NCBI GenBank assembly: GCA_019550975.1
Contig: SDWH01000009.1
Span: 62,001 to 126,000, forward strand
Source of the DNA: Bacteroidales bacterium SW299
Lineage (GTDB): Bacteria > Bacteroidota > Bacteroidia > Bacteroidales > Bacteroidaceae
Reading direction: 5' to 3'
Length of the DNA: 64,000 nt
In this document: positions 6,995-16,338 of the stretch, one piece after another
Layout: each line of letters opens with the position of its first letter
How positions within the stretch are numbered: position 1 is the first letter of the stretch
Notes under the pieces: model-generated
Told to the model about the DNA's origin: nothing
Seen by the model: the letters and a program-made list of their open reading frames with translations, nothing else
Databases searched by the model: none
Translations under genes and position numbers: made by a program

Positions 6995-9982
6995 ATGATT
7001 AGAGAAAAGCAAATAGAGGAAAACTTTATCAATAAACTGATAGAGTTGAAATATATATATCGTCCGGATATTTGTGACAGAATCACATTGGAACAGAATT
7101 TCCGCAAGAAATTCGAGCGGCTCAATCGTGTCAACCTTTCCGACTCTGAATTTAACCGCCTGTTAGAAGAAATAACTGATCCGGACGTTTTTGCTTCATC
7201 CAAGCGCCTGCGTGAGGTAAATACGTTTATGCGTGAAGATGGTACTCCGTTGCAATATACGTTGGTCAATATCAAAGACTGGTGCAAAAATGAGTATGAG
7301 GTAATCAATCAATTACGAATAAATACCAGAAACAGCTTTCAGCGTTACGACGTAATCTTGCTAATCAATGGATTGCCTGTTGTTCAAGTAGAGCTGAAGA
7401 CTTTGGACGTAAGTCCACACCGCGCCATGCAGCAGATTGTGGATTACAAAAACGATTCCGGCAACGGGTATACCAATACCCTGCTGTGTTTCATGCAGCT
7501 GTTTATTGTCAGCAACTATTCGAACACGTATTATTTTGCCAACAACAATATTCAGCATTTCAAGTTCAATGCCGAAGAGCAATTCTTGCCTGTTTACCAA
7601 TGGGCAAGAGAAGACAATAAAAAAGTGGCGTGCCTGGATTCTTTTGCAGAACAATTCTTTCCCAAATGTCATTTAGGCGAAATGATCAGCCGCTACATGG
7701 TACTGATAGCCAGCGAACAGAAGTTGCTGATTATGCGTCCCTATCAGATTTATACAGTGAAAGCCATTGTCAGGTGCATTGAAGAAAACCGAGGGAATGG
7801 TTACATCTGGCATACGACAGGAAGCGGCAAAACATTGACTTCTTTCAAGGCATCTACCCTGCTGAAAGACAACTCGGATATCGAGAAATGCCTGTTTGTG
7901 GTAGACCGCAAGGATCTTGACCGCCAAACACGGCAGGAGTTCAACCGTTTTCAGGAGAATTGCGTGGAAGAGAACACCGATACCGGCACATTGGTGCGCC
8001 GGATGTTGTCGACCGATTATGCAGATAAGGTGATTGTCACCACGATTCAGAAGCTGGGCATTGCGCTGGACCCCAACAACCGGAAAAACTATAAAGAACA
8101 ATTGCTGCCATTAAAAGACAGCCGCATTGTCTTTATATTCGACGAGTGTCACCGTTCGCAGTTTGGCGACAATCACAAGGCCATAAAGGAATTTTTTCCT
8201 AATGCCCAGCTCTTCGGCTTCACCGGAACGCCTATTTTTGAAAAGAATGCGACCTACACGAAAGTCAATGGAGAAACGGCGTCCTACAAGACGACAAAAG
8301 ATATTTTTGAAAAGCAGTTGCACGCTTACACCATAACACATGCCATTGAAGATAAAAACGTGCTTCGCTTCCATGTGGATTATTTCAAGCCGGACGACAA
8401 TAATCCGCGCAGGGCGGATGGCAGCGTCAAGAAACAGGCTATAGTTGAAACGATTCTGTCCAAGCATGATGCAGCTACCAATGAAAGGCGCTTCAATGCC
8501 ATTCTCGCCACTTCGTCCATCAATGACGCGATCGAATATTACCGGCTGTTTAGGCAGGTGCAGGAACAACGCAAGCTGAAAGACGATTCATTCGAACCGT
8601 TAAATGTGGCTTGTGTGTTTTCTCCGCCTGCCGAAGGAAACCCCGACATCAAGCAGATTCAGGAAGAACTGCAACAGGAAAAGATTGACAATGAACAGGA
8701 GCCTGAAAGAAAGAAACAGGCTTTAAAGGAAATCATTGCCGATTATAACAGGCAATATGGAACCAATCATGTCATCGAAGAGTTTGATTCCTATTATCAG
8801 GATGTGCAGCAACGCATCAAAGACCAGAAATACAGCAACAAAGACTATCCGCATGCAAACAAGATAGACATTACCATTGTGGTTGATATGCTGCTGACAG
8901 GATTCGACTCGAAGTTCCTCAACACGCTGTATGTGGACAAACGGCTCGTTTATCATAATCTGATACAAGCTTTTTCGCGTACCAACCGCATTCTGAACGA
9001 TACGAAGCCCTACGGAAACATCTTGGATTTTCGCGGGCAACAGGATGCTGTGGATGAAGCGATATCCATGTTTTCGGGAAATGAAAAGGATGTGGCCAGA
9101 CGGATCTGGCTGGTAGAACCTGCGTCAAGCATCCAGCAAAAATACAAGGAGGCTGTGGCAGGATTACGCAGCTTCATGCAGTCGTACAATCTGGAATTCA
9201 ACGCTTCGGAAGTGGCCAACTTAAAGGGAGATGAGGCAAAAATAGGCTTTATCAATCGTTTCAAAGACATACAACGCTACAAGACGCAGCTCGACCAATA
9301 CGTTGACTTTACAGATGCTACGGATGCGACCGCAGTGTCCGACTTCCGACCCGAGTACGGTTTTACAGACGATGATCTTCTCGCTTTCCGGGGAGCCTAT
9401 CTGAACCTGGCTTATAGCTTGAAGAAAAAGCGGGAAAAGCCTACGGAACCTGTTTCTCCGGAGATTGAGGATCTGGACTTTGAGTTTGTTCTGTTTGCTT
9501 CTGCCATGATTGACTACGACTATATCATGGACCTTATAGCCAAACAGTATGGCGGAACCGGCGTCAAGATAAAACTGACACGCGAACAGCTGGTAAATAT
9601 TGTTTTATCAAACTCCAATCTGATGGATGAGCGCGACGACATCATCGCCTACATCAACAGTTTGGAAGAGGTCAACGGAAAAACGGAGCAGGAAATCAAA
9701 GAAGGCTACACTCGATTTAAAGCGGAAAGATACGCAAAGGAGATAGATTCGATTGCCCGCAAATACGGAATTACCGTTGAGGCATTAAATGATTTCATCA
9801 ATGGCATCATGGAACGGAAAATTTTCGATGCCGAAAAATTGACCGATTTGCTGGCTCCGCTCAACTTGGGATGGAAAGCACGGGCTAAGGTTGAATCAGC
9901 TTTGATGACAGATTTGATTCCGTTGTTAAAACGAAAAGCGGAAGGAGAAGAAATATCTGGACTGTCGGCGTATGAAGAATAA
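6995..9982 (+). CDS. hsdR: Type I restriction enzyme, R (motor/nuclease) subunit
   Basis: HsdR translocates DNA past the bound R2M2S complex and cuts at a distance. In this 995-residue protein the PD-(D/E)XK nuclease is near the N-terminus (D119, then E133-x-K135 in VELKT). The SF2 motor follows, with Walker A HTTGSGKT (273-280), the DECH box (383-386), GFTGTP and the motif-VI region FSRTNR. The C-terminal 250 residues are helical, as expected for the HsdM-binding part. The length is normal for the family and no frame damage is seen. It begins the operon hsdR-hsdS-ATPase-hsdM, overlapping hsdS by 11 bases. Confidence 0.96.
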   Translation: MIREKQIEENFINKLIELKYIYRPDICDRITLEQNFRKKFERLNRVNLSDSEFNRLLEEITDPDVFASSKRLREVNTFMREDGTPLQYTLVNIKDWCKNEYEVINQLRINTRNSFQRYDVILLINGLPVVQVELKTLDVSPHRAMQQIVDYKNDSGNGYTNTLLCFMQLFIVSNYSNTYYFANNNIQHFKFNAEEQFLPVYQWAREDNKKVACLDSFAEQFFPKCHLGEMISRYMVLIASEQKLLIMRPYQIYTVKAIVRCIEENRGNGYIWHTTGSGKTLTSFKASTLLKDNSDIEKCLFVVDRKDLDRQTRQEFNRFQENCVEENTDTGTLVRRMLSTDYADKVIVTTIQKLGIALDPNNRKNYKEQLLPLKDSRIVFIFDECHRSQFGDNHKAIKEFFPNAQLFGFTGTPIFEKNATYTKVNGETASYKTTKDIFEKQLHAYTITHAIEDKNVLRFHVDYFKPDDNNPRRADGSVKKQAIVETILSKHDAATNERRFNAILATSSINDAIEYYRLFRQVQEQRKLKDDSFEPLNVACVFSPPAEGNPDIKQIQEELQQEKIDNEQEPERKKQALKEIIADYNRQYGTNHVIEEFDSYYQDVQQRIKDQKYSNKDYPHANKIDITIVVDMLLTGFDSKFLNTLYVDKRLVYHNLIQAFSRTNRILNDTKPYGNILDFRGQQDAVDEAISMFSGNEKDVARRIWLVEPASSIQQKYKEAVAGLRSFMQSYNLEFNASEVANLKGDEAKIGFINRFKDIQRYKTQLDQYVDFTDATDATAVSDFRPEYGFTDDDLLAFRGAYLNLAYSLKKKREKPTEPVSPEIEDLDFEFVLFASAMIDYDYIMDLIAKQYGGTGVKIKLTREQLVNIVLSNSNLMDERDDIIAYINSLEEVNGKTEQEIKEGYTRFKAERYAKEIDSIARKYGITVEALNDFINGIMERKIFDAEKLTDLLAPLNLGWKARAKVESALMTDLIPLLKRKAEGEEISGLSAYEE

Positions 9983-11216
9983 GGATATGGCAAAAGAAAA
10001 CGAAATAAAAACGGCTGTCCCTGCTTTGAGATTTCCTGAATTTCAAGGGATGGATGGATGGAAAGAAAAAAAAATGGGAGAGATAGGTGATTTCATTGGC
10101 GGTGGTACTCCCAATACAACAATTTCAAAATATTGGAATGGTAAAATTTCTTGGTACACTCCGACTGAAATTAAAAATGGTTATTTAAAAAGTAGCAATC
10201 GAACAATTACAGAAGAAGGACTCAAAAATTCATCGGCAAAACTTTTACCTAAAGGAGCTATTTTAATCACAACAAGAGCTACTATTGGAGATGTGGCAAT
10301 ATCCGAAAAGGAATGTGCCACCAATCAAGGTTTTCAGTCTTTAATAGTCAATGATTCAGAAGTTAATTTATTTTGGTTTTATTGGATAATTCAACATAAA
10401 AAAGAATTAATCAAAAGGGCCTCAGGTTCTACATTTAAAGAAATCGGGAAAGATGAAATAATAAATATAGCAGCATACTCCCCTAAAAAACAGGAACAGC
10501 AAAAAATAGCCGATTGCCTCTCTTCTCTTGATGAACTAATTGAAGCAACTGCCCAAAAAGTTAAAGCTTTGAAAGAACATAAAAAAGGGTTGATGCAGCG
10601 ATTATTTCCTGCGGAAGGGAAGAATGTACCTGATTTGAGATTCTCAGAATTTCAAGGGGCGGAAGAATGGAAAGAATGTTCAATAGATGACTATTTTGAT
10701 TTTAAACAGGGATTTCAATGTCCTATAGAAGAGCAATATGATAAACAAGAGAATGGAATGGTCAGGTTTATCAGAATTATAGATTTAACTCAACCATCCA
10801 CTCCATATAGATATATAAACGACCCAGGGAATCAATATTATATAAATAAAAAAAATTTGTTTATGGTAAGATATGGAGATCCTGGATTAGTAGGCATTGG
10901 TTATGAAGGAATTATTGCAAATAATCTTTTTCAGTTGATAGCGAAGAAGAAAATAAATCCATATTTTTTTTATTTCTTGTTTTCAAAAGAAAAAACGAGA
11001 ATAAAAGGCTTGTCATCTTCAACTTCATTATCAGCTATAAATTTTACATCTTTAAAAGTATTGAAAATTGTAGTGCCTCCTAATATTGATGAGCAGCAAA
11101 AAATAGCCGATTGCCTCTCCTCTCTCGATGAATTGATAGACGCAACATCTCGAAAAGTAGAAATATTGAAAGAACATAAGAAAGGATTGATGCAACAATT
11201 ATTCCCCAAAATCTAA
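9972..11216 (+). CDS. hsdS: Type I restriction enzyme, S (specificity) subunit
   Basis: HsdS gives sequence recognition to both modification and restriction. The 414 residues are two similar halves. Each opens with a short motif (LRFPEFQG near residue 20, LRFSEFQG near 225), continues with a target recognition domain (about 28-170 and 233-370) and ends with a near-identical helical conserved region (QQKIADCLSSLDELI..., about 176-215 and 375-413). The two conserved regions share a 26-base identical DNA stretch, noted separately. The ATG at 9972 overlaps the end of hsdR; an alternative ATG at 9987 is possible. Base composition here is much richer in A+T than in the flanking genes, as is common for hsdS. 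Confidence 0.95.
   Translation: MKNKDMAKENEIKTAVPALRFPEFQGMDGWKEKKMGEIGDFIGGGTPNTTISKYWNGKISWYTPTEIKNGYLKSSNRTITEEGLKNSSAKLLPKGAILITTRATIGDVAISEKECATNQGFQSLIVNDSEVNLFWFYWIIQHKKELIKRASGSTFKEIGKDEIINIAAYSPKKQEQQKIADCLSSLDELIEATAQKVKALKEHKKGLMQRLFPAEGKNVPDLRFSEFQGAEEWKECSIDDYFDFKQGFQCPIEEQYDKQENGMVRFIRIIDLTQPSTPYRYINDPGNQYYINKKNLFMVRYGDPGLVGIGYEGIIANNLFQLIAKKKINPYFFYFLFSKEKTRIKGLSSSTSLSAINFTSLKVLKIVVPPNIDEQQKIADCLSSLDELIDATSRKVEILKEHKKGLMQQLFPKI
10497..10522 (+). repeat. 26-bp direct repeat in hsdS, copy 1
   Basis: This stretch in the first conserved region of hsdS is identical to 11094-11119 in the second. It lies in a longer similar block, from about 10494 to 10610 against about 11091 to 11206. 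Such repeats can support recombination that exchanges target recognition domains. Confidence 0.8.
11094..11119 (+). repeat. 26-bp direct repeat in hsdS, copy 2
   Basis: Second identical copy of the 10497-10522 stretch, in the C-terminal conserved region of hsdS. Confidence 0.8.
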
Positions 11217-11227
11217 TTTGTAAGAAT

Positions 11228-12301
11228 ATGGATTTATCGCAGATAGCCCAGCAAATAAAAGATGCTTCAGAAAATATCTTTCTGATTTATGCATTCAATT
11301 CAACAGGAAAGACACGTCTTTCCGTTGAATATAAAGAAACTGCAAAGAATACAGCCGGCCGCCAGACAGGTGTTTATTATAACGCCTTTAGCGAAGACTT
11401 ATTTGTTTGGGACAATGAACATACAAAGTTAAACATCGTTTCCAGCAGTTTGAACCAATACCATAGCCAGCTGAATGAATTGGATGTCATGGAGAAATTG
11501 AAGCCTTACAATCCTAAATATGATTTTAGATTTCAATCCCATGAAAATCTGGAGCAGGGATTTGCCTCAATTTCTTTCTTTATGAAAGAAGATGAAGAGC
11601 AACATCCGGTTAAAATATCCAGAGGTGAAGAACGTATATTTATATGGTGCTTTTTCTTGGCCTTGATTGAAGTGGAGAGCTGGACGGGAGAGCAAAGCGA
11701 TTACTTCTTTATTGACGATCCTGTTTCCAGTATGGACGACCATAATATCTTCATCACGGCATTCACTTTGATGAATTTGATAGAAAAGCATTATGAAAGG
11801 AAGAAAATAATCATCACAACACATCATATAGGACTAGCTACCATTCTTAGCGATTGGCTGTCCAAAGGTGAAAAAGCTAACAAGTTTAAAGCGATCCGAC
11901 GGGGTGAGAAAAATAAATATAAAATTTCAATTCTTGAAAAGATTGGAGACCAATATGAATTATCCAATCCAAGAAACAGCGTTTTACTCTATCACTTAAG
12001 AGTTCTACAGATATTGGATACAGCCATTCAGGAAGATTCTTTGGAAGTATATCACCTTGCTTTATTAAGACAAGTGCTGGAGAATATAGCTTCATTCTTG
12101 GGAGTCGGACAATTTCAGTATGTCCTTCAACAAATTGGATTTACGGAAGAATCAGGAAGAATGGCCGATATAATCAACGCATTGACACATCAGAAAGTTT
12201 ACTATCCGCAAGTCGGTGTGATGGTTCCAGACAACAAACAGATTCTCATAGATGTATATAATGCACTGATGGGAAAATATCATTTCGTTTTGCATAATTA
12301 A
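11228..12301 (+). CDS. PrrC/RloC-like ABC-type ATPase, candidate anticodon nuclease, inside the type I R-M operon
   Basis: The 357-residue product has an ABC/SMC-type ATPase core. It shows a P-loop AFNSTGKT (22-29, with Ala in place of the usual first Gly), a signature-like ISRGEE (130-135), Walker B FIDDPVSSMDD (161-171) and an H-loop TTHH (197-200). The DDPVSSxD block and the size resemble the anticodon nuclease PrrC (396 residues), which sits inside a type I R-M locus in E. coli. The C-terminal 115 residues contain R281-x3-E285 and H321, matching the R-E-H triad of PrrC in order and in the R-E spacing. RloC's long zinc-hook coiled coil is absent. It lies 11 bases after hsdS and 12 before hsdM. 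Inferred role: tRNA cleavage that halts translation when restriction is disabled. The fold is clear; the nuclease activity is a hypothesis. Confidence 0.65.
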   Translation: MDLSQIAQQIKDASENIFLIYAFNSTGKTRLSVEYKETAKNTAGRQTGVYYNAFSEDLFVWDNEHTKLNIVSSSLNQYHSQLNELDVMEKLKPYNPKYDFRFQSHENLEQGFASISFFMKEDEEQHPVKISRGEERIFIWCFFLALIEVESWTGEQSDYFFIDDPVSSMDDHNIFITAFTLMNLIEKHYERKKIIITTHHIGLATILSDWLSKGEKANKFKAIRRGEKNKYKISILEKIGDQYELSNPRNSVLLYHLRVLQILDTAIQEDSLEVYHLALLRQVLENIASFLGVGQFQYVLQQIGFTEESGRMADIINALTHQKVYYPQVGVMVPDNKQILIDVYNALMGKYHFVLHN

Positions 12302-12313
12302 ATATTAGTATAT

Positions 12314-13933
12314 ATGACAGCAATAGAACAACATAAATTAGGAAAAGTACTTTGGGCGATAGCGGATGCATTGCGCGGATCCATGATGGCCGATGATTTC
12401 CGCGACTATATGCTCTCGTTTATCTTCTTACGCTATCTTTCGGAGCAATATGAAGAAGCTGTAAAGAAAGAGTTAGGTTCTGATTATCCAGAAACTCCTC
12501 AAGACGTTATGGATAAATTAAAATTCAATACTCCTTTACAAATTTGGTATGAAGAGAACCCTGATGATATAGCTGAGTTCGAACGGCAAATGCGCCGTAA
12601 GGCCCATTATGTGATACTGCCCAAATACTTGTGGGGAAATATTGTAGAATTGGCCCGAACACAAGACAAGGAATTGCTCGACACGCTGGAAAAAGGATTT
12701 AAGTATATCGAGGAACAATCGTTCGACAGTTCGTTCCGTGGATTGTTTTCGGAAATCAATCTGCATTCCGACAAACTGGGCAAGACATACGAGGAAAGAA
12801 ACACCATGCTCTGTAAGGTCGTTACGGAAATAGCCAAGGGCATTTCAGAGTTCTCTACCTCAACAGATTCATTGGGTGACGCTTATGAGTATCTGATTGG
12901 TGAGTTTGCGGCCAACTCAGGACAGAAAGCCGGAGAGTTCTATACGCCTCAAATGATTTCTTCCATATTGTCCAAAATCGTATCATTGGACAGCCAAGAC
13001 CCGACAACGGGAAAGAAGACCAAGATTGACCGCGTACTTGATTTCGCGTGCGGCTCAGGCTCCTTGCTGTTGAATGTGCGCCATGAAATGGGAAGGCATG
13101 GAATCGGCAAGATTTACGGACAGGAAAAGAACATTACAACCTACAACCTGGCACGGATGAATATGTTGCTGCACGGAGTAAAAGACACTGAATTTGAGAT
13201 ACACCATGGAGATTCTTTGCTGAATGATTGGGATATTTTGAACGAAATGAATCCTGCCAAAAAGATGCAGTTTGACGCAATCGTTGCCAATCCTCCTTTC
13301 AGTTACCGCTGGGAACCGACAGAAGAAATGGGGAAAGACTTCCGTTTCAAGAACTACGGCCTTGCGCCCAAATCAGCGGCAGATTTTGCCTTCCTCCTTC
13401 ATGGCTTCCACTTCTTGCATGAGAACGGGACAATGGCTATCATCCTGCCTCATGGCGTCTTGTTCAGAGGCGGCAAGGAAGAACTGATCCGCAAAAAGCT
13501 TTTGAATGATGGCAACATTGACGCCGTCATCGGCTTGCCGTCCAATTTGTTTTATTCAACAGGTATCCCCGTCTGTATATTAGTGCTGAAGAAATGCAAG
13601 AAGAACGATGATGTACTGTTCATTAACGCTAGTGAATACTTCGAGAAAGGAAAAAGGCAGAACGCATTGCGTGATGCGGATGTAAAAAGAATTGTAGAAA
13701 CGTACCAATACAGAAAAGATGTCGAACGATACTCACGTTGTGTATCCATGTGCGAAATCAAGGATAATGGCTACAATCTGAATATCTCCCGTTATGTAAG
13801 TACAGCCAAAGAAGAAGTTCCGATTGATTTGGAAGAAGTGCATAAACAGCTTGTTGATATAGACAAGAAAATAGAAGATGCCCGGAACAAACACAATGCT
13901 TTTTTAAAAGAATTGGGATTGGATTTCGTCTAA
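12314..13933 (+). CDS. hsdM: Type I restriction enzyme, M (N6-adenine methyltransferase) subunit
   Basis: HsdM transfers a methyl group from S-adenosylmethionine to adenine in the site chosen by HsdS. The 539-residue protein has the HsdM N-terminal helical domain (about 1-140), the TPQMIS segment near residue 211, the AdoMet motif DFACGSGSLLL (243-253) and catalytic motif NPPFSY (326-331). The C-terminal part ends in a coiled-coil-like stretch that would contact HsdS. The gene is full length and intact, so modification is likely active. Its place at the end of the operon, after the PrrC-like gene, differs from the usual M-S-R order. Confidence 0.96.
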   Translation: MTAIEQHKLGKVLWAIADALRGSMMADDFRDYMLSFIFLRYLSEQYEEAVKKELGSDYPETPQDVMDKLKFNTPLQIWYEENPDDIAEFERQMRRKAHYVILPKYLWGNIVELARTQDKELLDTLEKGFKYIEEQSFDSSFRGLFSEINLHSDKLGKTYEERNTMLCKVVTEIAKGISEFSTSTDSLGDAYEYLIGEFAANSGQKAGEFYTPQMISSILSKIVSLDSQDPTTGKKTKIDRVLDFACGSGSLLLNVRHEMGRHGIGKIYGQEKNITTYNLARMNMLLHGVKDTEFEIHHGDSLLNDWDILNEMNPAKKMQFDAIVANPPFSYRWEPTEEMGKDFRFKNYGLAPKSAADFAFLLHGFHFLHENGTMAIILPHGVLFRGGKEELIRKKLLNDGNIDAVIGLPSNLFYSTGIPVCILVLKKCKKNDDVLFINASEYFEKGKRQNALRDADVKRIVETYQYRKDVERYSRCVSMCEIKDNGYNLNISRYVSTAKEEVPIDLEEVHKQLVDIDKKIEDARNKHNAFLKELGLDFV

Positions 13934-13964
13934 AGCTACATGAAACTGATTAAATATGAATTAA

Positions 13965-14314
13965 TATCAAATCCGTTTCAACCTGTGTTTCAGAAATGCG
14001 CTGGTCAGAACCAATTACAACAACTACTCGAAAGGGATATCGGCTACAACCGAATTCTTAGAATTGTTTTTCAGAAACTTACTGTTTGGAGATAAAAACG
14101 AATTGCATAACCGGGCATTGCATATCGCAGTTCTCCAAATTGCCTTAAGGACCATCCCAACGCTACACAGGCTGAGATGGCAGCTCATATTGGAAAATCT
14201 CCCCGAACAGTCAAACGCATGACTCCTTCTTTGATAGGGCGTGGATTGCTTGAACGGGAAAACGGAAAAAGAAATGGCAAATGGATTGTCAAAGATATAA
14301 ATTTGAATCTCTAA
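13965..14314 (+). pseudogene. Frameshifted C-terminal remnant of a Fic-family protein
   Basis: Two adjacent frames read as one protein. Bases 13965 to about 14146 encode a segment with FRNALVRTNYNNYSKGI, then FFRNLLFGDKNEL and HNRALHIAVLQ. From 14147 to the TAA at 14312-14314 the next frame reads DHPNATQAEMAAHIGKSPRT and ends in a winged-helix-like tail with RENGKRNGKW. Joined, these look like the end of Bacteroidota Fic/HTH proteins. A one-base deletion in TTAAGG near 14147 explains the shift. The N-terminal part with the Fic catalytic loop is absent, so the gene is dead. It marks the right edge of the R-M island. The family assignment is from remembered motifs and is moderate. Confidence 0.6.
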
Positions 14315-14433
14315 AGAGTTCAAATTTTACTCAGGTTTATTTTGCGAATTGTTTTCAAGGGCACATGCCGGAAAACTTGCGTCTTAGCTCTTCAAAAAAC
14401 AACCGGGCAGGTTCTGCTTTGGCAAAATTGTTG

Positions 14434-14441
14434 TACATTTG
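14434..14441 (+). promoter_or_regulatory. Bacteroidota -7 box (TACATTTG) of the GH27 gene
   Basis: A perfect TAnnTTTG match lies 41 bases before the start at 14483, just beyond the Fic remnant. Confidence 0.55.
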
Positions 14442-14482
14442 CTCCTGCTCATTAACATACTGTCAATAATACTGAAAGCACC

Positions 14483-16111
14483 ATGAACACGAAACTATTT
14501 TCCACAGGACTGCTGGCTCTTGCACTGGCCGCGGCTTCATGCACACCGGATCCGAAGAAACAGACGGCAGACGGAACGACTCCCTTTCTTCCGCCGCTGA
14601 TGGGATGGAGCTCGTGGAACACGTACCGCGTGAACATCAACGAAGAACTTATCAAGAAACAGGCAGATGCCCTTGTGTCTACCGGACTGAAAGAAGCGGG
14701 CTATACTTACATCAACATTGACGACGGATTTTTCGGACATCGCGATGAAACGGGGAAGATGCATGCCCACCCGCAACGCTTTCCCAACGGAATGCGGACC
14801 GTGTCGGACTACATCCACTCGCTGGGACTACGCGCGGGAATTTACTCGGACGCAGGCAACAACACATGCGGATCCATCTACGACAATGATGCCAACGGCA
14901 TAGGAGCCGGACTGTACGGACACGAGCAGCAGGACATGGAACTTTATCTGAAAGAGTGGAACTACGACTTCATAAAGATAGACTATTGCGGCGCCCAGGA
15001 ACTGGGACTGGATGAGGAAAAACGCTACGAAACCATCTGCGATGCCATCCGGAATACCGGAAGAAAAGACGTGTCCATCAACATCTGCCGGTGGGCTTTC
15101 CCGGGAACATGGGCAAGAAGGCTGGCACGCTCATGGCGCATCAGTCCGGACATTTCTCCTGACTGGCGTTCCGTCAGAAACATCATCGCAAAAAACCTCT
15201 ATCTTTCGGCCTATGCCGGAAACGGACACTACAACGACATGGATATGCTTGAAATAGGCCGCGGACTGTCGCCTGCGGAAGAAGAAACACACTTCGGGAT
15301 GTGGTGCATCATGAGTTCTCCGCTGCTTGTCGGCTGCGACCTCACCGCCATCCCCGAAGCTTCGCTGGCATTGCTGAAGAATCCGGAACTGATAGCCCTC
15401 AACCAAGATTCCCTGGGACTTCAGGCATACGTGGCATGGCGTGAAGGCGAGGCCTATGTGCTGACCAAAGACATCAGGCAGAAGCGCGGCAAAGTGCGTG
15501 CCGTTGCCTTCTACAATGCCTCCGACAGCGCAAAGACGTTCAATGTTCCGCTCCATGCATTAGAGCTGGGAGGGCGGACCAGCGTGCGCGATGTCGTGAA
15601 GCGGACAGATTTGGGCACATTCGAGCATGTGTTTGCCTGCACAGTGCCTGCCCACGGAACGCTGGTTTGCCGCATGGAGGCCGAACGCCGCCTGGAACCG
15701 GAACGTTACGAGGCCGAACGGGCCTTTCTGCCCTGCTTCGACGATTTGGGCAAACAGCCGAAACCCGTACTGTATCTCGCTTCCCCGCAATGCTCCGGCG
15801 GGATGAAAGTATTCCGGCTGGGAGGACGGGAAGAAAACTTTGCCGAATGGCCGGAGGTATACAGCGAAAAGGGAGGACAGTATGAAATGACAGTCAGCTA
15901 CTGCTCGCCCTCTCCCCGCAAGCTGGAAGTATGGGTGAACGGCACGCTCCATGAACTTTCCAATCTCAGCTCGGGCAGTTCAGACAGCGTAGCGTCGGCA
16001 ACGCTTCCGGTCACGCTCATCCCGGGATACAATGTCGTCCGGATGGGAAACCGCTACGGATGGGCGCCGGACATCGATTGCTTCACGCTGAAGCAGGCCG
16101 TGCCGGAATAA
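14483..16111 (+). CDS. GH27 alpha-galactosidase lipoprotein
   Basis: This 542-residue enzyme removes terminal alpha-linked galactose from glycans. It starts with a lipoprotein signal ending AAASC (Cys20), so it is probably tethered to a membrane surface. The GH27 barrel is clear: MGWSSWNTY (40-48), INIDDGFF, and the nucleophile Asp167 in FIKIDYCG. The likely acid/base is Asp223 in RISPDI. The barrel ends near residue 310. A beta-domain and a further C-terminal beta-rich module (about 400-535) follow, possibly a carbohydrate-binding domain. The gene is monocistronic with its own promoter. Galactosidase is the main activity of the family, but some members act on alpha-N-acetylgalactosamine or arabinopyranose. 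Confidence 0.88.
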   Translation: MNTKLFSTGLLALALAAASCTPDPKKQTADGTTPFLPPLMGWSSWNTYRVNINEELIKKQADALVSTGLKEAGYTYINIDDGFFGHRDETGKMHAHPQRFPNGMRTVSDYIHSLGLRAGIYSDAGNNTCGSIYDNDANGIGAGLYGHEQQDMELYLKEWNYDFIKIDYCGAQELGLDEEKRYETICDAIRNTGRKDVSINICRWAFPGTWARRLARSWRISPDISPDWRSVRNIIAKNLYLSAYAGNGHYNDMDMLEIGRGLSPAEEETHFGMWCIMSSPLLVGCDLTAIPEASLALLKNPELIALNQDSLGLQAYVAWREGEAYVLTKDIRQKRGKVRAVAFYNASDSAKTFNVPLHALELGGRTSVRDVVKRTDLGTFEHVFACTVPAHGTLVCRMEAERRLEPERYEAERAFLPCFDDLGKQPKPVLYLASPQCSGGMKVFRLGGREENFAEWPEVYSEKGGQYEMTVSYCSPSPRKLEVWVNGTLHELSNLSSGSSDSVASATLPVTLIPGYNVVRMGNRYGWAPDIDCFTLKQAVPE

Positions 16112-16233
16112 AAATCAGCTTTCATTTGTCATTGGCAATCCGGATCTATGTGAAAAGAAACGGGAATGAGTGACAGGCACGCCCAAACAGCGTTTTTTAG
16201 AGAAAGCCCGCTGGAACTGTGCGAAAAAATCAC

Positions 16234-16241
16234 TATCTTTG
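16234..16241 (+). promoter_or_regulatory. Bacteroidota -7 box (TATCTTTG) of the efflux operon
   Basis: A perfect TAnnTTTG match lies 97 bases before the tolC-like start at 16339. It excludes the open-frame start at 16219, which lies upstream of it. Confidence 0.6.
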
Positions 16242-16338
16242 CAACCGCAATCATGAAATGACATCACTTGTTATAAGCAGGGACGCCTCGCATAGAATGA
16301 CGCATGTCATTTTCACACAGCAACAAAAGACTTTCTCT

